45,101 nt of DNA from Magnetococcales bacterium (GTDB lineage: Bacteria; Pseudomonadota; Magnetococcia; Magnetococcales; JADFXB01), in the NCBI GenBank assembly GCA_015233935.1, contig JADFXB010000018.1, positions 1 through 45,101 of the forward strand, written 5' to 3'. Position 1 is the first letter of the stretch. Each line of letters begins with the position of its first letter. The position numbers and the translations under genes are program-made. This document shows positions 1-7,651 of the stretch, one piece after another. The notes beneath the pieces are model-generated. The model worked only from the letters and a program-made list of their open reading frames with translations, was not told the origin of the DNA and did not search any database.

Positions 1-1
1 T

Positions 2-187
2 TTGGAGGGACCGCAGGAGATTACCGTGCATGGCCATCAGACGGCGGTGGTACTCAGTCAGAAAGACTATATTGCTTTAACTCGAAAGACCGTTTCATTT
101 GTAGATTTCATGCAAACTTCACCCCTCATGGGCGTGGAACTCGACCTGGAACGTAATCCATCGCCAAATCGGGATGTGGTGCTGTGA
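2..187 (+). CDS. Phd/YefM-type antitoxin, 3' part (5' end outside window)
   Basis: The visible 61 residues read like the C-terminal two thirds of a Phd/YefM-family antitoxin: the 'EITVHGHQTAVVLS' strand-turn of the DNA-binding fold, then the toxin-wrapping tail with 'DFMQTSPLMGVELDLER'. Antitoxins of this family repress their own operon and neutralise a partner PIN-domain RNase. The frame is open to the window edge, so the TTG at position 2 is probably not the real start. Its TGA stop (185-187) overlaps the GTG of the following toxin remnant, which is the usual coupling in such operons. The toxin is broken, so this antitoxin is probably an orphan. The family call is by motif recall. Confidence 0.75.
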   Translation: MEGPQEITVHGHQTAVVLSQKDYIALTRKTVSFVDFMQTSPLMGVELDLERNPSPNRDVVL

Positions 188-232
188 GTTATCTGCTGGA
201 TACCAATGTTCTCTCTGAAACCGTGCGCAACC
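184..232 (+). pseudogene. VapC-type PIN toxin, 5' remnant only
   Basis: The GTG at 184 overlaps the antitoxin stop and begins '[16 protein letters not shown]', the typical first strand of a VapC RNase with the first metal-binding aspartate (LDTN). After about 16 codons the homology ends near position 230. The plus-strand frame stays open to 627, but only as the antisense of an RTX-type gene on the minus strand, so the remaining roughly 110 residues of the PIN domain, including the other acidic metal ligands, are absent. This remnant cannot be an active nuclease. The junction lies within about 229-236. Confidence 0.75.
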
Positions 233-948
233 TCCCGAAGTCGATGCTGCCATTGCCATTGCGATCCAGCACCAGCCAACCATCGTCGGGTTTGATCCAG
301 CCTGTAGCCGTTTTAATACCATCTCCATCGTGGTCGAACAGGATTATTGTGCCATCGCGCGAACTGGTGGTTTCAATCCCGTCGCCATCCAAATCAAGAG
401 TGAGTGGGTCACGTCGTGGGGGAGCAGTGCCCGCAATTGCAGCATTTGCACCAAGGATGCCGATTAAGCTGGATATCCCATTGCCTAAACCCCGTCCTCC
501 ACTAGAGGTTGCTCCACCATTCAAGATACTTTCAATAAAATTAAATCCAGGGTCCAAAGTACGCTCTCTTATAACGTACTCTCTGGCACGCTCAATGATA
601 TATTCTGTTCCTTTACCTGCCGCATAACCACTCGAGTTTCTAATGACTCTCTGGAGGTTTCTAAGGTCTTCAAGATTTCCACTATTCCCGATAGAATCGA
701 AGCTTCCTTGTCGAAGCGAATTAAAAACTCGATCCAACCCAGTGCTCTGAAACTTCCCAGCGATCTCCGATGCTGCTTCCAGCAAAAGACCCTGCTACAA
801 TTTTAAAAAACTTAGTAAGAACGTTAAGAAGTGCGTCATCCGATCCAAATGCTTCATATAGTTCTAATGCATCATTCAATTGGTCTACTTTCTCGGCAAG
901 CCAAACAGAGGCTCCAATATGGTTAATAATAATTGGGTTCATGGCCAT
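231..948 (-). pseudogene. RTX-type calcium-binding protein gene, frameshifted and 3'-truncated
   Basis: Two overlapping minus-strand frames make one broken gene. The first starts at ATG 948 with 'MAMNPIIINHIGASVWLAEK' and runs to about 780. The second continues from about 790 with '[20 protein letters not shown]' to the junction at about 231. The frames differ by one position, so a single-base indel around 770-795 is the simplest explanation. The second part ends in '[20 protein letters not shown]', '[15 protein letters not shown]' and '[13 protein letters not shown]', the Asp-rich calcium-binding loops of large hemolysin/RTX proteins, and stops where 'GRELFG' would normally continue. After that the frame runs into antisense vapC and stops at 189. 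The start overlaps the stop of the membrane gene upstream, so the two were translated together. Sequencing error at the frameshift cannot be excluded. Confidence 0.65.
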
Positions 949-1379
949 GGCTCTCCCCTGATGATAAGTAACCTAAAATTCTGAAAAAATCCACAAACAA
1001 TAATCGCAATCATTACCGAAAACTTTATATAACTATAAATGTCAGTAAATTCAAAATCAGTGAAAAATGGCCATCCTACAGCTGCTAAAACGACGATTCC
1101 CAGTAAAAATGCTCCAAGCCGTGGGTTACCAAAGACAGAGTAGTGCACGTAAAAGCCATCTGTATGCAGTATTTTATGCGCACCGAATTCTACAGCCATA
1201 AAATAGAAATAATAAATGCAGATTAGAATTGTAGAAAGTGTATTTATGTCTCCAATATTATCTTTAAGGTATTCTTGAGAGCCAACGATTGCTCCGATAC
1301 AAACCGCTAATAGAAGTGCAATAATGCTTGTAATGTGAATATAATCCCTCATACTTATAGATGACCAATTCAGTTTCAT
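939..1379 (-). CDS. small four-helix membrane protein, unknown function
   Basis: A 146-residue protein starting at ATG 1379 behind a purine-rich site (GAGGAAAT, about 5 bases upstream). Four hydrophobic segments are visible at about residues 13-33, 47-66, 87-107 and 118-138, so it is almost entirely inner-membrane. Its TGA (939-941) overlaps the start region of the RTX-type pseudogene, indicating a two-gene unit. Base composition is AT-richer than the rest of the window, which suggests acquisition by transfer. I do not recognise the family. An accessory or immunity role for the adjoining RTX-type protein is possible from position alone. Confidence 0.6.
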   Translation of the reverse strand: MKLNWSSISMRDYIHITSIIALLLAVCIGAIVGSQEYLKDNIGDINTLSTILICIYYFYFMAVEFGAHKILHTDGFYVHYSVFGNPRLGAFLLGIVVLAAVGWPFFTDFEFTDIYSYIKFSVMIAIIVCGFFQNFRLLIIRGEPWP

Positions 1380-2182
1380 ATAATTTCCTCAACAACAAAA
1401 AGATATAATCTGTGAGTTAATTCCATATGCAGCAGTAACAAAAAACTCCACATGCTGTCTTCGCAAGTCGCTGGAAGGAACCAAATAAATATCTATAAGG
1501 TTACTGAAATTAGAAGTAAATATGCTTATTTATGCATTATAGTAATACGTGACAGGTCAGTAAAAGCACCTGTAGCTGCACCTGCCTTCTGCCAACTTAC
1601 GTTTCCAGGCGACGTAAGCCGTAACCAGATGCTACGATATCAAGCGAAGGACCACGTCAAGCAGTAGGGAAGATCCCCCATTTCCATGAGTTCCCTGCAA
1701 AAAGTGGGTAAATTTATATCTTGCAATTTTGCAACGCTTTGGTATCAAAGCAAACATACACGCTGTTAAAGGGTGAATTTTTTACTTTAATCAGGGGACT
1801 CCTCCATGTTTCCTCTTTGTTGTCACTCTCGGTGGCTGACAAGCTGCTGTATGATCAATAGGATAATCTTGGAAGTAACGCTTGCCTGATTAACGCTAAT
1901 AAGGGTGTGCGTTTTTGTCAAGAAGAAATATTTCGAACTTATTTTTCTACGAAAAAGCAGGGGTCATATCTTGCATTATGATATTTCATGTTTTTCTCTT
2001 CAGCAGGATATCTCTGACACCTTCATCTTCGAGTTTCGCCAAGCTGACAGGGACTTCGGCTTAGGTCTTGACATGCACAGTATGAAGAAATTGCATTTTG
2101 CCATTCATTCATGGTGGTTTATTTGGTAACATGATGACAACATTTGGGAAAATTGTTCCTTCCCACTTTCACAAGAGGAGAT
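1380..2182. other. AT-rich 800-bp stretch without a convincing gene
   Basis: Short open frames at 1452-1667 and 1905-2129 lack a good ribosome-binding site and family features, so they are not called. Visible structures are a 7-bp inverted repeat at 1596-1602/1612-1618 (CTTACGT/ACGTAAG, 9-base loop) and a 6-bp one at 1736-1741/1746-1751 (GCTTTG/CAAAGC). On the minus strand around 1990-2070 a short frame reads 'AEVPVSLAKLEDEGVRDILL' after a stop codon, which looks more like eroded coding sequence than random sequence. The stretch is best read as accessory debris between two damaged toxin-antitoxin loci. Confidence 0.5.
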
Positions 2183-2428
2183 ATGACAGTGTTACAGATC
2201 GATATCTCTGAGTTACAGAAGCGGCTACCATCCTACCTGAAACAGGTGGAGAGCGGAGAAATCATCCAGATTTCCACCAATGGGCAAGTATTCCCTCGTT
2301 TGTCTCCAGCTATAAACGACGCCGAAGCTGCCTAGAAACGATTGGATGCCTCAAGAGGATCTGTCATCATTGACGACGTTGTCAGCCCTGCTGATGACGA
2401 ATGGAGTGGTGATGAAGATCATCTGTGA
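2183..2428 (+). pseudogene. Phd/YefM-type antitoxin interrupted by an in-frame amber codon
   Basis: The ATG at 2183 follows a good ribosome-binding site (AGGAG at about 2176-2180) and begins 'MTVLQIDISELQKRLPSYLK', then 'VESGEIIQISTNGQV', a clear Phd/YefM antitoxin N-terminus. A TAG at 2333-2335 stops the frame after 50 residues. The same frame then continues with 'KRLDASRGSVIIDDVVSPAD' and 'DEWSGDEDHL' to a TGA at 2426-2428, which is what the C-terminus of this subfamily looks like. One nonsense substitution therefore separates the two halves. A GTG at 2425 sits where the overlapping toxin start is expected, but only about three codons look toxin-like before the sequence becomes unrelated. 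Toxin lost, antitoxin truncated. Confidence 0.72.
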
Positions 2429-2474
2429 TCTTGACCAGCACCCCAGACCAATGGCGGGCGCAGGGGAATCGGGA

Positions 2475-2717
2475 TCAATGGGCGTTGGAACGGGCAACGC
2501 TGTGGACGATAAAGAGCAAACGGACCAGTCTTTCCCGTTGGGTGGAATCGCCAAAGGGGGTCAGGGCTTCTTTGACGGGGGCGGCGGTGTGGACCACGCA
2601 AGGATTGTTCTGACTGCTCTGCTGGCCAATAACACAATCACTGGCAGAGGAGGCGGACCAGGCAGCGTTGCACCACAGGGAGAGGAGCATCAGGGCAATG
2701 TGGGCAGTTTTTTTCAT
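2475..2717 (-). CDS. small putative exported protein, unknown
   Basis: An 80-residue frame starting at ATG 2717, with AGGAGT about 8 bases upstream. The first 21 residues form a plausible Sec signal peptide (KK, then a hydrophobic 'IALMLLSLW' stretch, then A-W-S-A cleavage site), leaving a mature chain of about 59 residues with two cysteines that could form a disulfide. The frame stays open upstream to 2882, but that extension has no start signal and no signal-peptide character. No family recognised. It lies antisense to the position where the lost toxin of the 2183-2428 antitoxin should be. Confidence 0.45.
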   Translation of the reverse strand: MKKTAHIALMLLSLWCNAAWSASSASDCVIGQQSSQNNPCVVHTAAPVKEALTPFGDSTQRERLVRLLFIVHSVARSNAH

Positions 2718-2861
2718 GGCAGCGACTCCTTGCTTGGCGGGACAGACCGTGATGGCCTGCCTGAAGTAGGAGTATACAGTTTTCGTGCCAGATGTGTGAA
2801 AAAAATTCTCCCTTGATTGACAAGGGGTTGGCTGTATGGTGGGGAAAAGAGCTGAATTTTT

Positions 2862-2900
2862 GACGAAAAAGGCAGCACCCATGGTTAAAATGGGGCTGCC
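2862..2900 (-). terminator. intrinsic terminator of the nitronate-monooxygenase-like gene
   Basis: Read on the minus strand, a GC-rich stem (arms 2890-2900 and 2871-2882, one bulged base, 7-base loop 2883-2889) is followed directly by a T run (complement of 2866-2870). It begins about 25 bases after the stop of the flavoprotein gene. Confidence 0.75.
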
Positions 2901-2924
2901 TTGGTCAAGAAACTGGCAGTGTCA

Positions 2925-4067
2925 TCAGGCTTCCGTCACATTATCCACCGGCTGGGGACGCAGATGGGCGGAAGGGGATTTTTGGCCGGTCAACTCTTCA
3001 AAAATTTCCCAAACATGCATCATGTGGGTATGGCGCACCGCGTTGGAGCCGGTAAAGACCAATCCATGATCCATATTGCCCTGCTGCGCCTGATGCAGGG
3101 CGTAGGCGATACAGAAGGTTTCCTCCTCCTCCCGACAACGACATTCGGTAAGACAGGTGGCGATGCATTTTTTCGCCACTTCTTCGCCACGCATGAGATC
3201 CGTGGTAAAGGTGGTCTTCAGGGCACGACCGGGCAGCCCGGCGGGCGAATCCACAATGATCACATCGCTGGGCTTGGCGTCGATGAACACCTGTTTAAAG
3301 GCGTCCATGGCGTCACACTCATGGGTGCAGATAAAACGGCTGGCCATTTGCACCCCTTTGGCACCCAGGCTGAAGGCGTGATCGATATCTTTCCGATCCC
3401 AGATGCCGCCAGCGGTGATAATGGGAATTTCGTCGTTGTACTCCTTGCGCGACCATTCCGCCAACTGGGGGAGCACCACCTCCGTGGAATATTCGGGGGT
3501 GAAGAGTTTTTCCCGGCTGGTTCCCAGGTGACCGCCTGCCGTGTTGGGATCTTCAAAGACCATGGCATCGGGCAGACGTTTGTAGGTTTTATGCCACCGT
3601 TTGGCCAGCAGGCTGGCAGCACGCAGGGAGGAGACAATAGGCACCAGGGCGGTCTTGGGATTGGAAGCGGCATATTCGGGCAAACGCAGGGGCAGACCCG
3701 CCCCGGAGATGACCACTTGCGCACCATGTTCCACCGAAGTGCGCACCATGTCCTCATAGTCGCGAATGGCCACCATGCAGTTGACGCCGATCAAACCATT
3801 GGGGCTTTTTTCCCGCGCCCAGGTGAGTTCGTCGACCAAGGCTTTGACGTTGGCGCGAAAATAATCCTTGGCCTTCTTGTAATGCTTGGAGGCTAAAGAG
3901 AGGGCCACGGTGGCGATAATACCCAAGCCCCCTTCGTTGGCAACAGCCGCCGCCAGATTATGGGCCGATACCCGGACCCCCATGCCCCCCTGAATGATGG
4001 GTACGGGCAGGGTATATTCCCCGATGGTGAGGGGAGGGAGGGGAGGAAGCTGGCCTTGGTCTGCCAT
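2925..4067 (-). CDS. nitronate monooxygenase-like FMN enzyme (NMO/FabK family) with C-terminal Cys cluster
   Basis: A 380-residue TIM-barrel flavoprotein of the 2-nitropropane dioxygenase/nitronate monooxygenase family. It starts with 'LPVPIIQGGMGVRVSAHNLA', the FMN-phosphate-binding beginning of the family, followed by 'EGGLGIIAT', 'GVNCMVAIRDYEDMV', 'EDPNTAGGHLG' and 'IPIITAGGIWD', all in the expected order. The family oxidises alkyl nitronates or acts as an NAD(P)H-dependent flavin oxidoreductase or enoyl-ACP reductase; the substrate cannot be told from sequence. After the barrel, at about residues 310-340, lies a five-cysteine cluster (C-x3-C-x3-C-x-C-x7-C) not needed for the classic reaction and possibly a metal or Fe-S site. 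I prefer the start at ATG 4067 (weak AGGT upstream) over the longer frame from 4118, whose extra 17 residues are poorly conserved in character. Monocistronic, with its own terminator. Confidence 0.85.
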   Translation of the reverse strand: MADQGQLPPLPPLTIGEYTLPVPIIQGGMGVRVSAHNLAAAVANEGGLGIIATVALSLASKHYKKAKDYFRANVKALVDELTWAREKSPNGLIGVNCMVAIRDYEDMVRTSVEHGAQVVISGAGLPLRLPEYAASNPKTALVPIVSSLRAASLLAKRWHKTYKRLPDAMVFEDPNTAGGHLGTSREKLFTPEYSTEVVLPQLAEWSRKEYNDEIPIITAGGIWDRKDIDHAFSLGAKGVQMASRFICTHECDAMDAFKQVFIDAKPSDVIIVDSPAGLPGRALKTTFTTDLMRGEEVAKKCIATCLTECRCREEEETFCIAYALHQAQQGNMDHGLVFTGSNAVRHTHMMHVWEIFEELTGQKSPSAHLRPQPVDNVTEA

Positions 4068-4174
4068 AATGCGGCTACCTGACAAAAAGAGAGTTGATGA
4101 GTCGGTCCTTACATCCACTGCTTTTGCAGCTTGTTACCATGCTCTGTGCCATTTGGCAAGAGTTGCTGGTGGAT

Positions 4175-5215
4175 TCAGTTCAACTGCCAGGTGGCCCAGG
4201 TGGGTTGCTGGGTGGACATTCCAACATTTTGGCAAAAAACAGGTTCACCGTTGGCCACATCGCTCACCCGCACAATGGCCAGCCCGCTCATACCATCAGA
4301 GGCCAAAGTTGTAAGAGTTCCGGCCTCTTTGCCATTTTCCAGCAGCAAAGGGGCAGGCAGGGTAACGCCGGTCAATGGGGTTGCCATGCTGAGTTTGAAC
4401 AGGCGTTTGCGCAAGGTTCCTCGATGATGGGTGCGGGCGGTGGTCTCCTGGCCGATATAACAGCCCTTGGTAAAATCCACCCCGTTCAACTCCAAAAATC
4501 CCCCCTCCAGGGGCAGGGTTTCATCCACTTGCCACTCATAACCCCCTTGGGGCAGGGCCATCTGGCAGCGGTAGTCATGCCAGGCTTGCTGGCCTGCCAG
4601 GGGCAGGTGGGGGGCCAGCAGGGCGTAATAGCCGGATAGTTCCGTTTCATCGGTGAGCAATCGCCAACCGTAGGCAGGCAAGCGGGGATCCCGCCACAAC
4701 AGGGTGGTGGGGGAGAGTTGCCAGACGGTGCCGGGTTCGGTTTGGCCAGATACCTGAGGAAACAGGGAGTAAATGATCTCATCCACCTGGGGGCCTGCCA
4801 TGGCCAATAGATGGGAGGTGGTCACCCGTTGCAGGGAGACCTTGCTGCGCAACCGGTACATGTCCAGTCGATCCAGCAGGCTGGCGGCCCGTTTGGTATC
4901 GGTGAGCAGAACAAAGCTGTTGCCTTGTTCCGCGATGGTAAAATCATATAAAAACCTTCCCTGGGCAGAGAGCAGACCGGCATAGATGGCGCGGCTGCTG
5001 GTGACCTTGCGAATTTGGTTGGTGATCAAACCGGAGAGAAAGTTGACCCGATCCTCTCCTTCCACAACAATCAGCACCGTGGGAGAGAAGGGGAGGAGGA
5101 CGCCTTTTTCTTGCATGGCGGTCCGTTCTGCGGCAGGATGGCCGAAATGGTCGGGTGGGGTGAGGCCATCGGTGGCGGTGGTTACAGCTTTTTCTTCCCA
5201 TGGAGTGGTAGTCAC
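4175..5215 (-). CDS. ygfZ: tRNA-modifying/Fe-S assembly protein YgfZ (GcvT-like folate-binding)
   Basis: A 346-residue protein of the YgfZ/GcvT family. The signature 'KGCYIGQETTARTHHRG' is at about residues 250-266 and contains the conserved cysteine of YgfZ. The N-terminal folate-binding half has 'VEGEDRVNFLSGLITNQI' and 'SAQGRFLYDFTI'. YgfZ is a tetrahydrofolate-dependent protein needed for full activity of certain Fe-S enzymes such as the tRNA methylthiotransferase MiaB. I chose the GTG start at 5215 because AAGGAG lies 9 bases upstream; the longer frame from 5242 begins with a TTG and has no such site. It is transcribed divergently from thiC, which encodes another Fe-S enzyme, across about 110 bp. 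The pairing may be fortuitous. Confidence 0.88.
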   Translation of the reverse strand: MTTTPWEEKAVTTATDGLTPPDHFGHPAAERTAMQEKGVLLPFSPTVLIVVEGEDRVNFLSGLITNQIRKVTSSRAIYAGLLSAQGRFLYDFTIAEQGNSFVLLTDTKRAASLLDRLDMYRLRSKVSLQRVTTSHLLAMAGPQVDEIIYSLFPQVSGQTEPGTVWQLSPTTLLWRDPRLPAYGWRLLTDETELSGYYALLAPHLPLAGQQAWHDYRCQMALPQGGYEWQVDETLPLEGGFLELNGVDFTKGCYIGQETTARTHHRGTLRKRLFKLSMATPLTGVTLPAPLLLENGKEAGTLTTLASDGMSGLAIVRVSDVANGEPVFCQNVGMSTQQPTWATWQLN

Positions 5216-5326
5216 CTGCAGAAACTCCTTGTCAAGTCGCAATAAGGGTCTTCACAATGCAACCGGGGACAGCCTGCTTGTTCCCTTTCAACCGTATCCA
5301 ACGATCCCTAATGGAGTGGGCCGGTA

Positions 5327-6718
5327 ATGAGTCATTTTCGTTCTGCTTGGGTGCAAGGCCGTCACGGCAACGTTACTCAGATGTACTATGCAAGGCAAGG
5401 GGTAGTCACCCCGGAAATGGAATACGTGGCCAAAGAGGAGTATTTGGACCCGGAAACCGTGCGTCAGGAGGTGGCTGCCGGTCGTCTGGTGATTCCTGCC
5501 AACATCAACCATCCCGAAGCCAAACCCGTGGGCATCGGTCTTGCCACCCGCTGTAAAATCAACGCCAACATCGGCAACTCCCAACTCTCTTCCGGTCTGG
5601 ATGAAGAGCTGGAAAAGTTGCGTCTCTCCCTCAAATATGGGGCGGATACGGTGATGGACCTCTCCACCGGGCGGCACATCAACCAGATTCGGGAATCCAT
5701 TGTGCGCAACTCTCCGGTTCCCATTGGTACGGTGCCCATCTATGAGGCGGTTGAACGGGTGGATGACATTCGCCAATTGACCCCGGAAATTTTGATGGAT
5801 GTCATTGAAGGGCAGGCCAAGCAGGGAGTGGACTATATGACGGTCCACTGTGGCGTCCTCTTACGGGTATTGCCCCTGGTGGAAAGCCGCATCACCAAGA
5901 TTGTCTCCCGTGGCGGTGCCCTGACAGCCCAGTGGATGTTGCATCACGGACGGGAAAATCCCCTGTATGAATATTTCGACGACCTGTTGGCCATCTGCCA
6001 ACGCTATGATGTCACCCTCTCTTTGGGGGATGGCATGCGTCCCGGATGTTTGCATGATGCCTCCGATGCCGCCCAATTTGAAGAATTGAAAATATTGGGT
6101 GAATTGACCCTGCGGGCCTGGCAGAAGGATGTGCAGGTGATGATCGAAGGACCGGGCCATGTGCCCATGGATCAAATTCAGCACAACATGGAGATTGAAG
6201 GCCAATTGTGCCACCAGGCCCCCTTCTATGTTTTGGGACCGCTGGTGACCGACATTGCCGCCGGTTATGACCATATCTCTTCAGCCATTGGTGGGGCCAT
6301 CGCTGCCTGGAAGGGGGCTTCCATGCTGTGTTATGTCACCCCCAAGGAGCATTTGGGGCTGCCCAATGCAGAGGATGTGCGTAACGGCATCATCGCCTAC
6401 AAGATTGCCGCCCATGCCGCCGATATTGCCCGTCACCGCCCCCATGCCAGGGATCGGGATGACGCCATGAGCCAGGCCCGTTTTCAGTTTGACTGGAATA
6501 AACAGTTCGAACTGGCCCTGGATCCAGACCGGGCGCGGGAGTACCACGACGAAACCCTGCCGGAAGATGCCCACAAAAATGCCCGCTTTTGCTCCATGTG
6601 TGGACCCCGTTTTTGTGCCTATCGTCTTTCCCAGGAAGTTTCGGAAAAAAGTCGCCAGTTGGCGGAGGGGATGATTCCCGCCGCCTGCCCGGAAACCAAA
6701 CCGGCTGCCGTGGGCTGA
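5327..6718 (+). CDS. thiC: phosphomethylpyrimidine synthase ThiC
   Basis: A 463-residue radical-SAM enzyme that rearranges 5-aminoimidazole ribotide to 4-amino-5-hydroxymethyl-2-methylpyrimidine phosphate in thiamine synthesis. Core motifs are '[19 protein letters not shown]' near the N-terminus, '[13 protein letters not shown]', '[12 protein letters not shown]', 'LGDGMRPG', '[11 protein letters not shown]', and the C-terminal 'CSMCGPRFC' at residues 422-430, the CX2CX4C cluster site particular to ThiC. The protein is shorter than E. coli ThiC, lacking most of the extra N-terminal domain, as in many bacteria. The ATG at 5327 has GGAG about 10 bases upstream. I found no TPP riboswitch in the roughly 110 bp before it. 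The next gene starts in its stop codon (TGATG), so the two are translationally coupled. Confidence 0.96.
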   Translation: MSHFRSAWVQGRHGNVTQMYYARQGVVTPEMEYVAKEEYLDPETVRQEVAAGRLVIPANINHPEAKPVGIGLATRCKINANIGNSQLSSGLDEELEKLRLSLKYGADTVMDLSTGRHINQIRESIVRNSPVPIGTVPIYEAVERVDDIRQLTPEILMDVIEGQAKQGVDYMTVHCGVLLRVLPLVESRITKIVSRGGALTAQWMLHHGRENPLYEYFDDLLAICQRYDVTLSLGDGMRPGCLHDASDAAQFEELKILGELTLRAWQKDVQVMIEGPGHVPMDQIQHNMEIEGQLCHQAPFYVLGPLVTDIAAGYDHISSAIGGAIAAWKGASMLCYVTPKEHLGLPNAEDVRNGIIAYKIAAHAADIARHRPHARDRDDAMSQARFQFDWNKQFELALDPDRAREYHDETLPEDAHKNARFCSMCGPRFCAYRLSQEVSEKSRQLAEGMIPAACPETKPAAVG

Positions 6719-7644
6719 TGGCCTCTCTTCCCCCCATTCCCCTGTGGCGTCCTGAACTGATGGGTACCGACCAATCGGGGGATTGGGGGGAGGATGCCGG
6801 GTTGTTGACCGCTTGGGAGGAAGCCTGGAGTCAACGTTGGCAACGGTCTGCCATCGCCTTTGCCCATCCCCTTGATTTTTGGCAATCGTTGCGCCAAGTC
6901 ATGGGTTGGCCGGTGGGAAAGGAAATCGGGCTGGATCCCTTTCTCCATCCCATTTGGCGGGAGTCTTTGGCAGCGGCAGGTTGGGTGGTCCATTGGCGGG
7001 ATTGGCTGGAGACGGAGGGTTTGCCTGCTGGCTCCATCCATTTTTGTCACCACCCCTTTGGTTTGCCGGGTGTGGCGGCGTCTGACTGGGTGGTGGAAGA
7101 AATCTCCTCCATTTTATTGCCCCGGCAAGGGTGCGGGCAGGGTCAAATTCAAATTGCAGGCATGCAGGGGATGATTCAGGCGGGCCAATCTGTCATGGCC
7201 TTGTGTGGTGATGGTCAACTGGCCGACGCCTTGCGTCAAACCCGCCGTCAGCCGCCTGGCGCCCTTTTATGTCGATTGGGTCTGAATCAATGGCAGCGAC
7301 TGGCGGAGGTGTTGGAAAAGAGACGCGCCTTGGCAGAGCGTTATGATCGGTTGCTGCGTTGTCCATCGGTAATTCGCAAACCGCAGGGAGAGCGGGTGTG
7401 GGAGTGGTATATTCTGGAGTGTGCCAGCCAGGAAATCAGGAACAGTTTGCAAGAATGGTTTCACCGTTCCGCCATAGCCACCGCCTCCCCCCTATGGTTT
7501 ACCCTCCCGGATCATCTCCCGGAAGCCCACCGTTTTCACGCCACCGCCTTGGCCTTGCCCCTCTATGCCCCGTTGAGTGATTCGGAACAAAAAAGAATCA
7601 TCAACCGCTTCCACAGGTGGCAGGTAAAAACGTATCAAGGTTAA
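6718..7644 (+). CDS. DegT/DnrJ/EryC1-like protein without the PLP lysine
   Basis: A 308-residue protein whose ATG overlaps the thiC stop. Segments resemble sugar aminotransferases of the DegT/DnrJ/EryC1/StrS family: 'PIPLWRPE' at the N-terminus, 'GLNQWQRLAEVLEKRRALAE' followed by RYD at residues 188-210 (usually AxLGLxQLxRLDEIxARRR..), and 'ALALPLYAPLSDSEQKRII' near the C-terminus (usually LSLPLYPxLTDEEQ). In the region that should carry the Schiff-base lysine (about residues 130-170) there is none; no lysine occurs between residues 69 and 200. It is therefore unlikely to be a working aminotransferase and is more likely a structural or binding derivative. Coupling to thiC suggests co-expression, but thiamine synthesis has no known step for it. 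Family call moderate, function unknown. Confidence 0.6.
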   Translation: MASLPPIPLWRPELMGTDQSGDWGEDAGLLTAWEEAWSQRWQRSAIAFAHPLDFWQSLRQVMGWPVGKEIGLDPFLHPIWRESLAAAGWVVHWRDWLETEGLPAGSIHFCHHPFGLPGVAASDWVVEEISSILLPRQGCGQGQIQIAGMQGMIQAGQSVMALCGDGQLADALRQTRRQPPGALLCRLGLNQWQRLAEVLEKRRALAERYDRLLRCPSVIRKPQGERVWEWYILECASQEIRNSLQEWFHRSAIATASPLWFTLPDHLPEAHRFHATALALPLYAPLSDSEQKRIINRFHRWQVKTYQG

Positions 7645-7651
7645 TATTCTG

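Noticed and set aside
1452-1667. 71-residue plus-strand open frame
   Set aside because: No ribosome-binding site, no recognisable family or signal peptide; lies in AT-rich debris.
1905-2129. 74-residue plus-strand open frame
   Set aside because: GTG start without a binding site and no family features; the opposite strand looks slightly more coding-like there.
2425-2474. Toxin gene after the second antitoxin
   Set aside because: Only about three codons after the overlapping GTG look toxin-like; the rest is unrelated and antisense to another frame.
2346-2816. 156-residue plus-strand open frame
   Set aside because: It starts inside the antitoxin remnant in another frame and is antisense to the small exported protein; low-complexity Gly-rich composition typical of antisense frames.
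5216-5326. TPP riboswitch before thiC
   Set aside because: None of the conserved core sequences could be found.
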